Below, piece by piece: positions 1-8,466 of a stretch of DNA of 64,000 nt. Position 1 is the stretch's first letter, and each line of letters starts with the position of its first letter. Source of the stretch: Natronobiforma cellulositropha (GTDB taxonomy: Archaea > Halobacteriota > Halobacteria > Halobacteriales > Natrialbaceae). Below the pieces are notes generated by a model. It was given only the letters and a program-made list of their open reading frames with translations, made no database searches and was not told where the DNA came from. The stretch covers positions 118,348-182,347 of the forward strand of contig NZ_JANZXN010000060.1 of NCBI RefSeq assembly GCF_025629245.1, in the 5' to 3' direction. Both the position numbers and the translations under genes were made by a program.

Positions 1-216
1 GCTGAACGCAACGACCGTGGACAGCTGACGATTCCAAAACAGCTGCGAGACGACCTCCAGCTCGACGGCGGAACGACGTTCGAAGTGCGCCGCGAGGGTG
101 GCGAGATTCGGCTGGTGCGGGAGGTACCCGAACTCGAGACGGTGACACGGGGCGGCGAGTGGGGACGGGAAGCGTTTCGCGACGCGGGCGGGGCGACGTT
201 CAGTAACCGTCAGTGA
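1..216 (+). CDS. AbrB/SpoVT-type DNA-binding protein, 5'-truncated by the window
   Basis: The frame is open from base 1 to a TGA at 214-216, giving 71 residues. The visible part carries the swapped-hairpin AbrB signature (RGQLTIPKQLRDDLQL followed by a Gly-Gly turn and FEVRREGGEIRLV) and a short acidic/basic tail. Proteins of this family bind DNA as dimers and serve as transition-state regulators or as antitoxins; a partner toxin could lie just upstream of the window, which I cannot see. The start codon is outside the window, and only a few N-terminal residues are probably missing. The downstream neighbour is convergent. Confidence 0.75.
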   Translation, partial: AERNDRGQLTIPKQLRDDLQLDGGTTFEVRREGGEIRLVREVPELETVTRGGEWGREAFRDAGGATFSNRQ

Positions 217-277
217 TGCTACGTACTGAGGTGTGAGCGACGACACGCTGGCGAGTGGGCGGCGAGTGAGCGGGTGC

Positions 278-1336
278 TCACGCCTCGCGGCCGAGTTCCG
301 CCAGCAGGCGCGAGACGTGGACGCGGTCGCTCGTCCCCTCGAGCATGACGAACTCGACGTCGGCGGCGAGACGGTGGATGCGCGCTAAGTCGGCTCCCTG
401 GTAGCGTTTTCGCGAGACGGCGAGGATCTCCTCGAGCACCTCGCTGCCGCTCAAGCCCTCGTCGACGAGCAGGCTGTCGAGCGTCTTGCGGGCGTCGGTA
501 AACTGGCCGGTCTCTGCGGCGTCGAGCATCGTTTCGACCTCCTCCGTGAGACCGACCGCGCCGATAGTCTCGTAGGCGCTCTGCATGGTGATCTCGTCGG
601 TCTCGAGCGCGGTCGTCTGGGCGGCCAGAATCGCCCGCCGGAGGTCGCCGTTGGCGTAGCCCGCGACGAACTCGAGGCCGTCGGCGTCGTATGGAACGCC
701 CTCGCGTTCGACGATCCGCTCGAGGACGGTCGCGATCTCGGCGCTCGAGGGGGCGCGGATCGAGACGGGGAAACACCGCGAGCGGATCGGCGGGATGAGT
801 TTCGAGGGCTGGCGCGTCGCGATGACGAACTGCGTGGTCCGGTGGTGTTGTTCCATGATCCGGCGCAGCGCGTGCTGGAAGTCCTCGCGGATCCCCTCGG
901 TGTTGTCGAGTAAGATGGTCTTGTAGGTCCCACTCGAGGGGGCGTAGCCCGCCTGTTCTTTGAGGACGTGGGCGATCATGTCGCGTTTGGACCACTCGCG
1001 TTTGTACTTCTTGCGCTGGTCGGATCCGCGCCGGTACTGCTTCGAGAAGGCGGTCTGGCCCTGGAGGAAGTGTGAGAAGCGGGGGTCGTCTCTGATCTCG
1101 GCTTTCGTCCGGTCGAAGAAGTCGGCGACGTTGAGTTCGACGAAGTCGTTGTCGACGTCGTCGTGAGCCTCGCGGGCCAGCGCGCGCGCCGCGGCGGTCT
1201 TCCCGCTGCCGGGCGGTCCCTGGAGGATGAGGTTGATCGGTTCCTCGACCGCCCGTGCCAGGTACTCGCGGGCGTCTGCCTGTGGCAACTCCGCGAGCGT
1301 CGGCGCGTGCGTCTCGGTCCACAGCGGCGCGTCCAT
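278..1336 (-). CDS. rfcC: Replication factor C small-subunit paralogue (RfcC-like AAA+ ATPase)
   Basis: This 352-residue protein is an AAA+ clamp-loader subunit. Walker A is GPPGSGKT at residues 40-47, the Walker B region reads ILLDNTEG near residue 150, and the SRC arginine-finger motif (PIRSRCFP) follows near residue 195; the C-terminal third is the helical RFC collar. With the RFC large subunit it would load PCNA on primed DNA. Haloarchaea usually carry two RFC small-subunit paralogues and this sequence is more divergent than the main one, hence the RfcC assignment. The start is the only Met before MDAPLWTETHAPTLAELPQ, the usual RFC N-terminus. Membership of the family is certain; the paralogue letter is from memory. 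Confidence 0.8.
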   Translation of the reverse strand: MDAPLWTETHAPTLAELPQADAREYLARAVEEPINLILQGPPGSGKTAAARALAREAHDDVDNDFVELNVADFFDRTKAEIRDDPRFSHFLQGQTAFSKQYRRGSDQRKKYKREWSKRDMIAHVLKEQAGYAPSSGTYKTILLDNTEGIREDFQHALRRIMEQHHRTTQFVIATRQPSKLIPPIRSRCFPVSIRAPSSAEIATVLERIVEREGVPYDADGLEFVAGYANGDLRRAILAAQTTALETDEITMQSAYETIGAVGLTEEVETMLDAAETGQFTDARKTLDSLLVDEGLSGSEVLEEILAVSRKRYQGADLARIHRLAADVEFVMLEGTSDRVHVSRLLAELGREA

Positions 1337-1375
1337 CGTCGCCGGATAGGGATGGGGCGGGTAAGAATCGGTCGG

Positions 1376-2515
1376 TTACTCCTCGGCGTCGCCCTCGTCG
1401 TCGGTCTCCTCCGCAGCCCCGAACTCCTCGCCGATGGTGACCGTCGTCTCGATACGTTCGCCGTCCTCGTCGGTGAACGCCGTCGCCTCCTCGTCTTCGA
1501 GCGCCGACGGTTCGCCCTCGTAGGCGACGACGGTGACGGTCTCACCGTCTGCGAGTCCGTCGAGGTCGAGCGTGACGTTCTCGTGTGCGCCGGGACCGAG
1601 CGCATCGGAGGTGGCGAGCGGCGAGCCCTCGTCGTCCTCGACGGCGAGGAAACCGTCGGCCGGGAGGGTCGCGTCGAGGCGGAGCGCGTCGCCGTCGGCC
1701 GCGAGGACGCGCAGGTCGGGTTCGGCGTCGTACTCGAGGTAGACCTCACCGAGTGAGCCGTCGTGGGCGGTGTAGACGCCGTAGACGTACGCGCCGGGGT
1801 CGGTGCCGTTGAGGTCGACCGAGAAGGTGAGTTCACGCGTCTCGTTGGGCTCGAGTTCGGGTAGCTGGCGTTCGTAGAGTTGGCCGCCGAGGCGGACGTC
1901 GACGTGTTCTCTGATCTCGGCGTCGTTGGGGTTGTGGACCTCGGCAGTGATCTCGAGCGTGGTGTTGACCGCCGCCGTCTCGGGGGCGTCGACGGACTCG
2001 ACGGAGAGCGAGGTGGTCGCGTCGGCCGAGATGTCGTCGCTCATCGTCACCGTCGCGGTGTCACTGACCGGGTAGCCGTCGTCGACGTACGGGCGGTCGT
2101 GGTCGTCACCCTCGGCGGCCTCGCTCTCGTGGACGAAGGTCTCGTTCTCGGTCGCGTCGTGGTAGACCGTCGCCGTGAGCGCGCCGAGCATCTCGAGGTC
2201 CTCGTCGCCGCGCTGGTCGACGACGACCTCCTCGTGGCTACCCGACTCGAGGTACGCGGAGACGCCGACGACCTCGTGGCCATCGGCGACGACGACGAAG
2301 CCACCGTCGGAGAGTGAGACGTTGTCGACGACGACGCTCGTCCCGTCGCCGGTCTGGTCGGCGAACGCGATCGAGGCCTCGGGCTCGTCGGCGACCTCGG
2401 CACCGAAGAGCATGGGTGCCTGGCCGACGACCGTCCCCGCCGCGAGGACGATAGCGACGGCGATCAAGATCGCGCCGATCCGTTTTACCGTTCCAAACCG
2501 TTGTGTCGTGCTCAT
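1376..2515 (-). CDS. Membrane-anchored/secreted protein with DUF7282-like beta domains
   Basis: A 379-residue acidic protein. Residues about 12-32 form one hydrophobic segment (IGAILIAVAIVLAAGTVVG), an uncleaved anchor or signal peptide, so the rest is extracellular. Two related domains, about residues 48-145 and 265-360, contain the pattern I recall for haloarchaeal DUF7282 (a Gly-Phe-Val/Leu-Ala strand, then a Ser-x-Leu-Gly-x-Gly-x-His-x-x-Val turn). The middle part (about 165-262) looks like a CARDB/Ig-like domain. No enzyme motif is visible. Function is unknown; a cell-surface adhesion or structural role is inference. It is transcribed alone, with an AT-rich stretch just upstream of the ATG. 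Confidence 0.7.
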   Translation of the reverse strand: MSTTQRFGTVKRIGAILIAVAIVLAAGTVVGQAPMLFGAEVADEPEASIAFADQTGDGTSVVVDNVSLSDGGFVVVADGHEVVGVSAYLESGSHEEVVVDQRGDEDLEMLGALTATVYHDATENETFVHESEAAEGDDHDRPYVDDGYPVSDTATVTMSDDISADATTSLSVESVDAPETAAVNTTLEITAEVHNPNDAEIREHVDVRLGGQLYERQLPELEPNETRELTFSVDLNGTDPGAYVYGVYTAHDGSLGEVYLEYDAEPDLRVLAADGDALRLDATLPADGFLAVEDDEGSPLATSDALGPGAHENVTLDLDGLADGETVTVVAYEGEPSALEDEEATAFTDEDGERIETTVTIGEEFGAAEETDDEGDAEE

Positions 2516-2761
2516 TGTGTCGCAGATAGCCGGGTATTACCAGACCCTTCGAGGGCCAGCGACGTAAACTCCGTCCTCCGTTTCTGACACGACCCGGACG
2601 ATAATGCCGAATTGGGTACCGTTCACACCGTTCACGGCAACGTGTTCTCGAGGAACACATCAGTTCGTGTGTAGTTTCCCGGCATCCGTCCGGAGTGGCA
2701 GCGAGGTGCCCACCGCGCGATTCGAAGCCGGTTTAGCCCTCGCCCGCCGACACCGTCACAG

Positions 2762-3694
2762 ATGCCACTGCGCGTGACGTTCCTGGGGACGGCCGGAGCG
2801 GTGCCGACCACGGCGCGAAACCCGAGTTCGATCTTCGTCGCTCGAGAGGGCGAGGAGCTGCTCTTCGACGCCGGGGAGGGCACCCAGCGCCAGATGATGC
2901 GCTTCGGAACCGGCTTCGCACTCGGCCACCTGTTCGTCACGCACCTCCACGGCGACCACGTCCTCGGAATTCCCGGCTTGCTGCAGACGATGGACTTCAA
3001 CGACCGCGAAGCGCCACTCGAGATCCACACCCCGCGTGGGACGCGCCGCGAGATCGAGTCGCTCGTGAGCCTCCTCGGGAACCGGCCGACGTTCCCGGTC
3101 AGAGTCACCGAGGCCGCCCCCGGCGAGGTCGCCTACCGCGCCGACGAGTACGAGGTCCGCGCGTTCGCGACCGACCACGACACCCGCTCGGTCGGCTACG
3201 CGCTCGTCGAAGACGACCGGAAGGGCCGCTTCGACCGCGAGCGCGCCGAGGAACTCGGCGTCCCCGTCGGCCCGCAGTTCTCGAGACTCCACCGGGGCGA
3301 GGCGGTCGAACTCGAAGACGGCACCGTCGTCGACCCCGACGAGGTCGTCGGCGAACCCCGCCCCGGCCGGTCGCTCGTCATCACCGGCGACACCCGGCCG
3401 ACGGCGGCCACACTCGAGGCCGCGGAGGACCCGGACCTGCTGGTCCACGACGCGACCTTCGCCGACGACCGCGTCGAGCGCGCGAGCGACACCGCCCACT
3501 CGACCGCCCGCCAGGCCGCCGAACTCGCCAGCAGAGCGGGCGCGAAACGCCTCGCCCTGATGCACCTCTCCTCGCGCTACGCGGGCCGGGCCGACGCCCA
3601 CCTCGAGGAAGCCCGCGAGGTCTTCGACGGCGAGGTGTTCGTCCCCGAAGATGGCGAGACGCTCGAGATACCGTACGCAGACGGCGAGGCGTAG
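2762..3694 (+). CDS. rnz: Ribonuclease Z (tRNA 3'-processing endonuclease)
   Basis: A 310-residue metallo-beta-lactamase-fold nuclease that cuts the 3' trailer from pre-tRNA. The zinc-binding motif THLHGDHVLG gives His61, His63, Asp65 and His66, and the N-terminal FLGTAGAVPT and FDAGEGTQRQ motifs are characteristic of the short RNase Z form. Later ligands are seen in ATDHDTRSVGY, VITGDTRP and LMHLSSRY. Length matches archaeal/bacterial RNase Z of about 300-320 residues. The ATG at 2762 starts directly on the conserved N-terminus. The gene is monocistronic between two accessory-looking or intergenic stretches. Confidence 0.95.
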   Translation: MPLRVTFLGTAGAVPTTARNPSSIFVAREGEELLFDAGEGTQRQMMRFGTGFALGHLFVTHLHGDHVLGIPGLLQTMDFNDREAPLEIHTPRGTRREIESLVSLLGNRPTFPVRVTEAAPGEVAYRADEYEVRAFATDHDTRSVGYALVEDDRKGRFDRERAEELGVPVGPQFSRLHRGEAVELEDGTVVDPDEVVGEPRPGRSLVITGDTRPTAATLEAAEDPDLLVHDATFADDRVERASDTAHSTARQAAELASRAGAKRLALMHLSSRYAGRADAHLEEAREVFDGEVFVPEDGETLEIPYADGEA

Positions 3695-3819
3695 ACTACA
3701 CTTACGGTGGTCGCGGGGTGAACGGATAGTAACGTCCTCGAGGAGACGGCGGGACAGAGAGCAGAACGCCGATCGACTGCTTACGGTTCGAAAATGGTCG
3801 GGTCGGCTCTGGTGAACCA

Positions 3820-4218
3820 CTAGACGACGGCGACTGTCGGTGGAACATCGCGCCGCTCGAGTCGCCACACGGGGACGATCACGGTGAGAACCTCCTGGAA
3901 TCGGGCGGTGGCACGCTGATGAGCCGGTCTCTGGACAACTGTAAGACAACACGACTCGACGCAGTATGACGATTCCCAGAGCCGTCCTAATTGAACAAGC
4001 GCCGTCCGAGAGCCACACTGATCGACGAGAAAGGGCGCCTCAGAGAGGCCGTGTTTCTCGCGGAGTCCATGCAGGAACGCAGCTACCGGATCAGTGCCGT
4101 GGCGACCGAACAACTGGGCGTCGAGCATCAACTTCGTTCCGAGGGCTATTGGGGCGTACAACCACAACCACTCGCCGTTACTCTTGACAGCAGGCTTCGA
4201 AGAGTCGTGATGGATCAC
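3820..4218 (-). pseudogene. IS6-type transposase remnant
   Basis: The minus-strand translation contains SNGEWLWLYAP, then FGRHGTDPVAAFLHGLREKH and FLVDQCGSRTAL. This is the order of the DDE-transposase core of haloarchaeal IS6-family elements (NGEWxWLYAAID, FLHxLREKH, FLVD). The N-terminal helix-turn-helix region is missing upstream. After about position 3990 the reading changes into sequence that resembles the terminal repeat of the same element (GRLWESSY) and then unrelated sequence, so the catalytic C-terminal part is lost. It is a fragment rather than an active gene. Family assignment is from remembered motifs, not from a search. Confidence 0.6.
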
Positions 4219-4275
4219 AGCACATATGTGTCAATCATCTATTATTCGGTCCGATGTGTCGATGTCTGACGAGAC

Positions 4276-4281
4276 TTTATA
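4276..4281 (+). promoter_or_regulatory. TATA box of the 4306 gene
   Basis: TTTATA is centred about 27 bases before the ATG at 4306, the spacing expected for a haloarchaeal leaderless transcript. It supports the gene as expressed, despite its position in the insertion-sequence relic. Confidence 0.55.
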
Positions 4282-4305
4282 CTGGTTGGGAACCCCGCAT
4301 GAGAT

Positions 4306-4725
4306 ATGAGTAGTGATTCGAAGGAATCCGCGGGAGGCGACAAACAGAACCAGTCCCCTGAGACGGATGGCACCGCATCTGCGACTGACACGCCCAGGAC
4401 ACAACCGCTGTCGATAACGCTTCCAGACGGGAGTGAGAACGTTGCTGACGCGATCGTCACCCATAGAGAGATGCTGACTGATCCCCACGAACACGGGTTG
4501 GCAACTGCTGAGGACATCTCACATCTTTCAGAGGCTATGGAAACATTCACGGGTAGATTAGAAAAGACCACCCAGCAGTACGACGAGTCTCAATCGCAGA
4601 TCGACGACCTCCAACATGTCGTGGAACAACAACAGCAACAAATCAACGAACTGCAATCGGTAATCATTTCACTCGCAGATATTCTGGGGACCGAAGTAGA
4701 GTGGACAACGTTCAACGATACATAG
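4306..4725 (+). CDS. Hypothetical acidic coiled-coil protein
   Basis: I do not recognise the family. The 139-residue product has a low-complexity N-terminus rich in Ser, Asp, Glu and Thr (residues 1-40). A short globular stretch follows (about 42-75, including PLSITLPDGSENVADAIVTH), then a Gln-rich coiled coil (about 80-125, with IDDLQHVVEQQQQQINELQ). A TATA box sits 27 bases before the start. The gene is lower in GC than its neighbours and lies inside the insertion-sequence relic, which suggests acquired DNA. Codon pattern and acidity look like a real haloarchaeal protein. Confidence 0.6.
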   Translation: MSSDSKESAGGDKQNQSPETDGTASATDTPRTQPLSITLPDGSENVADAIVTHREMLTDPHEHGLATAEDISHLSEAMETFTGRLEKTTQQYDESQSQIDDLQHVVEQQQQQINELQSVIISLADILGTEVEWTTFNDT

Positions 4726-4780
4726 GGGGAGCCGCAGGCGCCACAGGAAGTCGTCTACAACGTCGAGCGAGCCATCAGCG

Positions 4781-4859
4781 ATAGTAGCCACTGCAAGTCA
4801 GTGCATACCTGATCGCCAGACGGGTCGGCGATGGGTGTGTAAATCGTTGCAGTTGTTAC
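4781..4859. repeat. 79-bp imperfect palindromic repeat, copy 1 (MITE-like)
   Basis: This stretch matches 42863-42941 with 7 mismatches in 79 positions by my alignment. It begins ATAGTAGCCACTGCAAGTCA and ends AATCGTTGCAGTTGTTAC. The two ends are imperfect inverted repeats (GTAGCCACTGCAA against GTAACAACTGCAA), so the whole unit can fold into one long hairpin. It has no coding capacity. A small non-autonomous transposable element is the best reading. The rest of the 4726-4996 gap shows only an IS-end-like sequence and the promoter of the next gene. Confidence 0.7.
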
Positions 4860-4966
4860 TGTAGTGAAATCAACCGCTGTATGGCGATTCACCACGGCCT
4901 ATTTATCAAATGTCCCCTGGGTGGGAAATCGACACCATCGTGTCAGCCCGTCACACCCGCGGCGGA

Positions 4967-4972
4967 TTTATA
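4967..4972 (+). promoter_or_regulatory. TATA box of the DUF460 gene, deciding its GTG start
   Basis: TTTATA lies about 27 bases before the GTG at 4997. Transcription from it would begin at or just before 4997, which excludes the in-frame ATG at 4910 and supports a leaderless GTG start. Confidence 0.6.
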
Positions 4973-4996
4973 CCCTCCTCACCCCTATCGCCTCCC

Positions 4997-6970
4997 GTGA
5001 GCACACGAACGAGTGCGCTCGAGGCGACCGTCTTCGGCGTCGACATCCAGAGCGGGGACGTCCGCGGCGACGCCCCCTCCTACGCGCTGGTCGAGTTCGA
5101 CGGCGAGACGCTCGAGCGCGACGTCGTCTCCCGGCGAAAGCTCCGCCGACGGATCGAGGCGGTCGAACCCGCCATCGTCGCGACGGACAATATGTACGAA
5201 CTCGCGGCCGACAAAGACGAACTCGTCCACGTGCTGGGCTCGCTCCCGACGGAGACGATGCTCGTCCAGGTGACGGGTGCCGAACAGCCCGAACCGCTCT
5301 CGCGCGTCGCCAAGCGCCACGGCATTCCCTACGGGAAAGAGCCGATGCGCGAGGCTGAAGCCGCCGCCAGACTCGCCGCCCACAACGTCGGCTACGAGGT
5401 GTCGGCGTTCACCGACACTACCGAAGTCAAGGTCTCGCGCGGGCGCTCGACCGGCAAAGGCGGCTGGAGCGCGGATCGCTACACCCGGCGCATCCACGGC
5501 TCGGTCAAACGCACCGCCCGCGAGGTCGAATCCGCACTCGCGACGGCGAACCTCGAGTACGAGCGCGAGATCCGCGAGGCCTACGGCGGCTACGCGAACG
5601 CGGTCTTCACCGTCGAGGCACGCCCGGCCGACATCCCGGTCTCGGCGACCCGCTCGGGCGACGTGCGCATCGAGGTCGAACGGGTCCGCCGCGACGGCAT
5701 CGAGTTCCGCCCGCTCGCGAAACGCCTCGATCACGTCCTCGTCGGCATCGACCCCGGGACGACCACGGCGGTCTCGATCGTCGGTCTCGACGGCGAGGTA
5801 CTCGACGTCTGGAGTTCGCGCACGAGCGACACCGCGGACGTGATCGAGTGGATCGTCGAGCGCGGCCGCCCCGTGATCGTCGCCGCCGACGTGACGCCGA
5901 TGCCCGAAACCGTCGAGAAGTTCCGCCGGAGCTTCGACGCCGCCGGCTTCACCCCCGAGCGTGACGTCCCGATCGACGAGAAACAACACCGCACGCGCGA
6001 GCACCCCTACGACGACGACCACCAGCGCGACGCGCTGGCCGCCGCGCTGTTCGCCTTCGACGCCCACGAAGACCAGTTCGAACGCATCACCCGGAAAGTA
6101 CCGCCGGGACTCGACCGCGGCGAGGTGATTGCCCGCGTCGTCGCCGGCGAGGAGAGCGTCGAAGCCGTCCTCAGAGACCTCGACGAGGACGACGGGCAGG
6201 ACGAGGAGACGACCGACCACCAGCCACGCGAACTCACCGCCGAGGAGAAACGCATCCGCAACCTCGAGCGCCAGGTCGAGCGTCTCCAGTCACACGTCGA
6301 GACGCTCGAGGGCCGCATCGACGACCGGGACGAGCAGATCGAGGACCTCGAGACCGAACTCGCCGTCACCCGCCAGGAGGAGCGCCGACGGGTGCGCAAA
6401 GACCGGGAGGTGACCCGCCTCGAGCGCCGCGTCGAGACCGTCGAACGCGAGCGCGACGAGGCTCGAGACGAGGTCGAGGCGCTCGAGGGGAAACTCGAGC
6501 GGCTGAAAGAACTCTGGAAACTCGACCACTCGAACTTCGCCGACGTCTCGGCCAAACGGGCGGGGCTCGTCCCTGTGAAAGTGATCGAGAAGTTCACCAA
6601 AGGGGCGATCCGCGAGGCCCACGAGGGCTACGGACTCGCGCGCGACGACGTGGTCTACCTGCGCGACGCCAGCGGGGCCGGCCGCTCGACGGCGAGGAAA
6701 CTCGCCGCGTTCGAGCCACGGGTCGTCCTCAAAGACGGCGGTCTCTCGGAGGTCGCAGACGAGATCCTCTTCGAGGCCGAGATTCCCGTCGGTCCCGCAG
6801 CCGACGTGGCGATGCAAGAGATCGACGAACTCGCCGTCGCTCGCGAGGACGACGTCGACGCCGTCATCGCCGACTGGCGCCAGCGGGCGGCCGCGCGCAA
6901 ACGTGACCGGAAGGCCGCGATGGTCGACCGCCTCATCAGCGAACACCGCGCGGGCGACAACGAGGCCTAG
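4997..6970 (+). CDS. DUF460 family protein (RNase H-like fold plus coiled coil)
   Basis: A 657-residue protein counted from GTG 4997. The frame stays open to 4910, but the promoter and family N-terminus (STRTSALEATVFGVDIQSGD) favour the GTG. The N-terminal half has two RNase-H/actin-like strands with acidic residues: ATVFGVDIQSGDV near the start and VGIDPGTTTAVSIVGLDG around residue 250, with IDEKQHRTREHPYDDDHQRDALAAAL further on. A long charged coiled coil follows (about residues 420-540), then a small C-terminal domain. This architecture is the archaeal DUF460 family, whose reaction is unestablished; the GIDPGTTT motif resembles resolvase-type nucleases, so a nucleic-acid role is plausible but inferred. 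Its stop overlaps the convergent next gene by 4 bases. Confidence 0.85.
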   Translation: MSTRTSALEATVFGVDIQSGDVRGDAPSYALVEFDGETLERDVVSRRKLRRRIEAVEPAIVATDNMYELAADKDELVHVLGSLPTETMLVQVTGAEQPEPLSRVAKRHGIPYGKEPMREAEAAARLAAHNVGYEVSAFTDTTEVKVSRGRSTGKGGWSADRYTRRIHGSVKRTAREVESALATANLEYEREIREAYGGYANAVFTVEARPADIPVSATRSGDVRIEVERVRRDGIEFRPLAKRLDHVLVGIDPGTTTAVSIVGLDGEVLDVWSSRTSDTADVIEWIVERGRPVIVAADVTPMPETVEKFRRSFDAAGFTPERDVPIDEKQHRTREHPYDDDHQRDALAAALFAFDAHEDQFERITRKVPPGLDRGEVIARVVAGEESVEAVLRDLDEDDGQDEETTDHQPRELTAEEKRIRNLERQVERLQSHVETLEGRIDDRDEQIEDLETELAVTRQEERRRVRKDREVTRLERRVETVERERDEARDEVEALEGKLERLKELWKLDHSNFADVSAKRAGLVPVKVIEKFTKGAIREAHEGYGLARDDVVYLRDASGAGRSTARKLAAFEPRVVLKDGGLSEVADEILFEAEIPVGPAADVAMQEIDELAVAREDDVDAVIADWRQRAAARKRDRKAAMVDRLISEHRAGDNEA

Positions 6971-7227
6971 CGCTCCGGCGCGGTCTCGAGCGGCGAGAGC
7001 ACCGCTGGCACCTCCTCGAGTTCGACCTCCGCCGCGAGGTCGTCGGTCTCGTCGACGGGACCGTTGACGAACAGCGCGTGGCCGATGAAGGCGATGGCGA
7101 CGACGGCGAACAGGGGGATCGCCACCTCGAACGCGACCGGCGTCACGAACGCGACGAGCGCCCCGAGGACCATGCTCGCGGCGATCGCGACCAACACGAG
7201 ATCGTAGTACTGCAGCGAGTAGACCAT
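6967..7227 (-). CDS. Small membrane protein with two transmembrane helices
   Basis: 86 residues from the ATG whose complement is 7225-7227. Two hydrophobic helices (about residues 10-30 and 36-54) are followed by an acidic cytoplasmic or external tail. Upstream in-frame codons exist but would add Ser/Arg-rich sequence typical of a shadow frame. No family recognised with confidence. It overlaps the DUF460 stop by 4 bases, convergently, and heads a run of three small membrane-protein genes on the minus strand. Confidence 0.7.
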   Translation of the reverse strand: MVYSLQYYDLVLVAIAASMVLGALVAFVTPVAFEVAIPLFAVVAIAFIGHALFVNGPVDETDDLAAEVELEEVPAVLSPLETAPER

Positions 7228-7291
7228 GCTACTAGTACGCACTCGAGCGATAAAGAACCGATGCTCAGGCGAGACGTGATAATCTCCCGAA

Positions 7292-7720
7292 CTAGCGGTC
7301 TTCGACGAAGACCCGTGTGGTGTCGCGACTGAACAGCGTCCGTCTCGAGAACAGGTAGCCGACGGCCGACACCGAGAGAACGGTGGGGACGACATCGACT
7401 CGAGCGAGGCTCCAGAAACCGCCGAGGGTGAACACCAGAATCGAGAGCGGCCAGGCCCATGGCCGTACCGTCCACAGCCCGTAGACGGCCACCGCGATGG
7501 CGAGGAAGTACGACGCGAGTACGAAGACGACCAGCGCCAGGAACACGACCCGGAGGAGCGAGGGCCGTCGGAGGACGACCGTTTCGACCAGTTCGACGAA
7601 GAAGTAGAGCGCGAAGAAGCCGACGACGAGCGAGGCGAGCGCACCGACGCCACAGACGAGGCCGATCCCGGGCGGGCGCTCGGGACCGACGACTGTGCTG
7701 GAGGGAGGCTGACGGCCCAT
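7292..7720 (-). CDS. Hypothetical multi-pass membrane protein
   Basis: 142 residues from MGRQPPSSTVVGPER. The remainder holds about four hydrophobic segments (GIGLVCGVGALASLVVGFFAL, a second around VVFLALVVFVLASYFLAIAV, and WPLSILVFTLGGFWSL then a final helix) and a short basic/acidic C-terminus. The start was set at the ATG at 7720 because the upstream frame is Arg-rich and shadow-like. Function unknown; likely part of the cytoplasmic membrane. Confidence 0.65.
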   Translation of the reverse strand: MGRQPPSSTVVGPERPPGIGLVCGVGALASLVVGFFALYFFVELVETVVLRRPSLLRVVFLALVVFVLASYFLAIAVAVYGLWTVRPWAWPLSILVFTLGGFWSLARVDVVPTVLSVSAVGYLFSRRTLFSRDTTRVFVEDR

Positions 7721-7782
7721 ACCACCAACGTGTAGATAATCGTAGAAGTGTGTTCGGGTTTCGCTCGAGCGCCCACAGACGA

Positions 7783-7962
7783 CTAGAACATACCCCAGGA
7801 GGCGAGCACGCTGCTGACGAGTCCCTTCACCACCAGGCCGAAGCCACCGAGGATCAGCGCCATCCCCGCGGCGATCAGGAGATTTTCGGAGGCGATGAGC
7901 GCGATGCCGCCGACGATGGCGAGGAGACCGACCAGGCCGAGCGGGCCGAGTTTGTCGTACAT
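7783..7962 (-). CDS. Small hydrophobic membrane protein (DUF7470-like)
   Basis: 59 residues starting MYDKLGPLGLVGLLAIVGG. Two tightly spaced hydrophobic helices (about 8-27 and 29-50) end in ASWGMF. The pattern, a short 'KLGPLG' N-terminus and a Gly-rich double helix, matches my memory of the haloarchaeal DUF7470 family. An upstream in-frame start would add 29 residues but lacks family resemblance. Function is unknown. Confidence 0.65.
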   Translation of the reverse strand: MYDKLGPLGLVGLLAIVGGIALIASENLLIAAGMALILGGFGLVVKGLVSSVLASWGMF

Positions 7963-8072
7963 ACCGCGAGTGAACGCTCGAGTGAGTAAAACGCGCTGGT
8001 TTCGAGAGCGGGAGGCGAGCGCGATCACGGAGACGAAAAAAGATAACACAATTCGAGTACAAACGGCCCGGT

Positions 8073-8360
8073 ATGAGTCAGGACGACGGCAAGTGCACGG
8101 ACCTCAGAATGCCAGCCGAGAGCGAGGTCTTCGCGACCGTCACCGCCATGCTCGGGGCGAACCGCGTCACCGTCCGCTGTAGTGACGGGAAAGAACGCAC
8201 CGCGCGGATTCCGGGGAAGATGCAAAAGCGCGTCTGGATCCGTGAAGACGACGTCGTCCTGGTCGACCCCTGGGACTGGCAGGACGAGAAGGCCGACATC
8301 ACCTGGCGCTACGAGAAGGCCGAGGCGGACCAGCTCCGGCGTGACGGCCACGTCCAGTGA
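8073..8360 (+). CDS. eif1A: Translation initiation factor aIF1A
   Basis: 95 residues with the S1/OB-fold of eIF1[23 protein letters not shown], then [22 protein letters not shown], then [20 protein letters not shown] are the diagnostic strands. It binds the A-site of the small ribosomal subunit during start-codon selection. Length fits archaeal aIF1A (about 95-110). The 5' flank is AT-rich (GAAAAAAGATAACA), consistent with a promoter. The next gene starts 107 bases downstream on the same strand. Confidence 0.93.
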   Translation: MSQDDGKCTDLRMPAESEVFATVTAMLGANRVTVRCSDGKERTARIPGKMQKRVWIREDDVVLVDPWDWQDEKADITWRYEKAEADQLRRDGHVQ

Positions 8361-8466
8361 CTCGAGCGCGCTCGAGACACCCACTCGAGTGGCGCACACT
8401 CGAGCGACCCGTCCGTCCCGTACAGAGTCCGAATCGCTCAAGTATCGGGGACGACTACCCGTAGCC

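Larger units (their letters stand above)
3804..4899. mobile_element. Relic of an IS6-like element, bounded by related inverted ends and invaded by other DNA
   Basis: An end-like sequence GGCTCTGGTGAACCAC starts at 3804. Its inverted relative, GTATGGCGATTCACCACGGC, lies at 4879-4898. A third relative, reading CGACGCAGTATGACGATTCC and CAGAGCC, ends at about 3985 inside the block. The same end appears near 63453, where it is best preserved. The transposase fragment lies inside. The stretch also holds the small gene at 4306 and the 79-bp palindromic repeat at 4781, so it is a mosaic rather than one intact element. Exact limits are uncertain. Confidence 0.4.

Noticed and set aside
3991..4269. Plus-strand ORF of 92 residues in the IS relic
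   Set aside because: It is the complement of the transposase fragment and has no independent support.
4910..4996. ATG at 4910 as the DUF460 start
   Set aside because: A TATA box lies inside this extension and the family N-terminus begins at GTG 4997.
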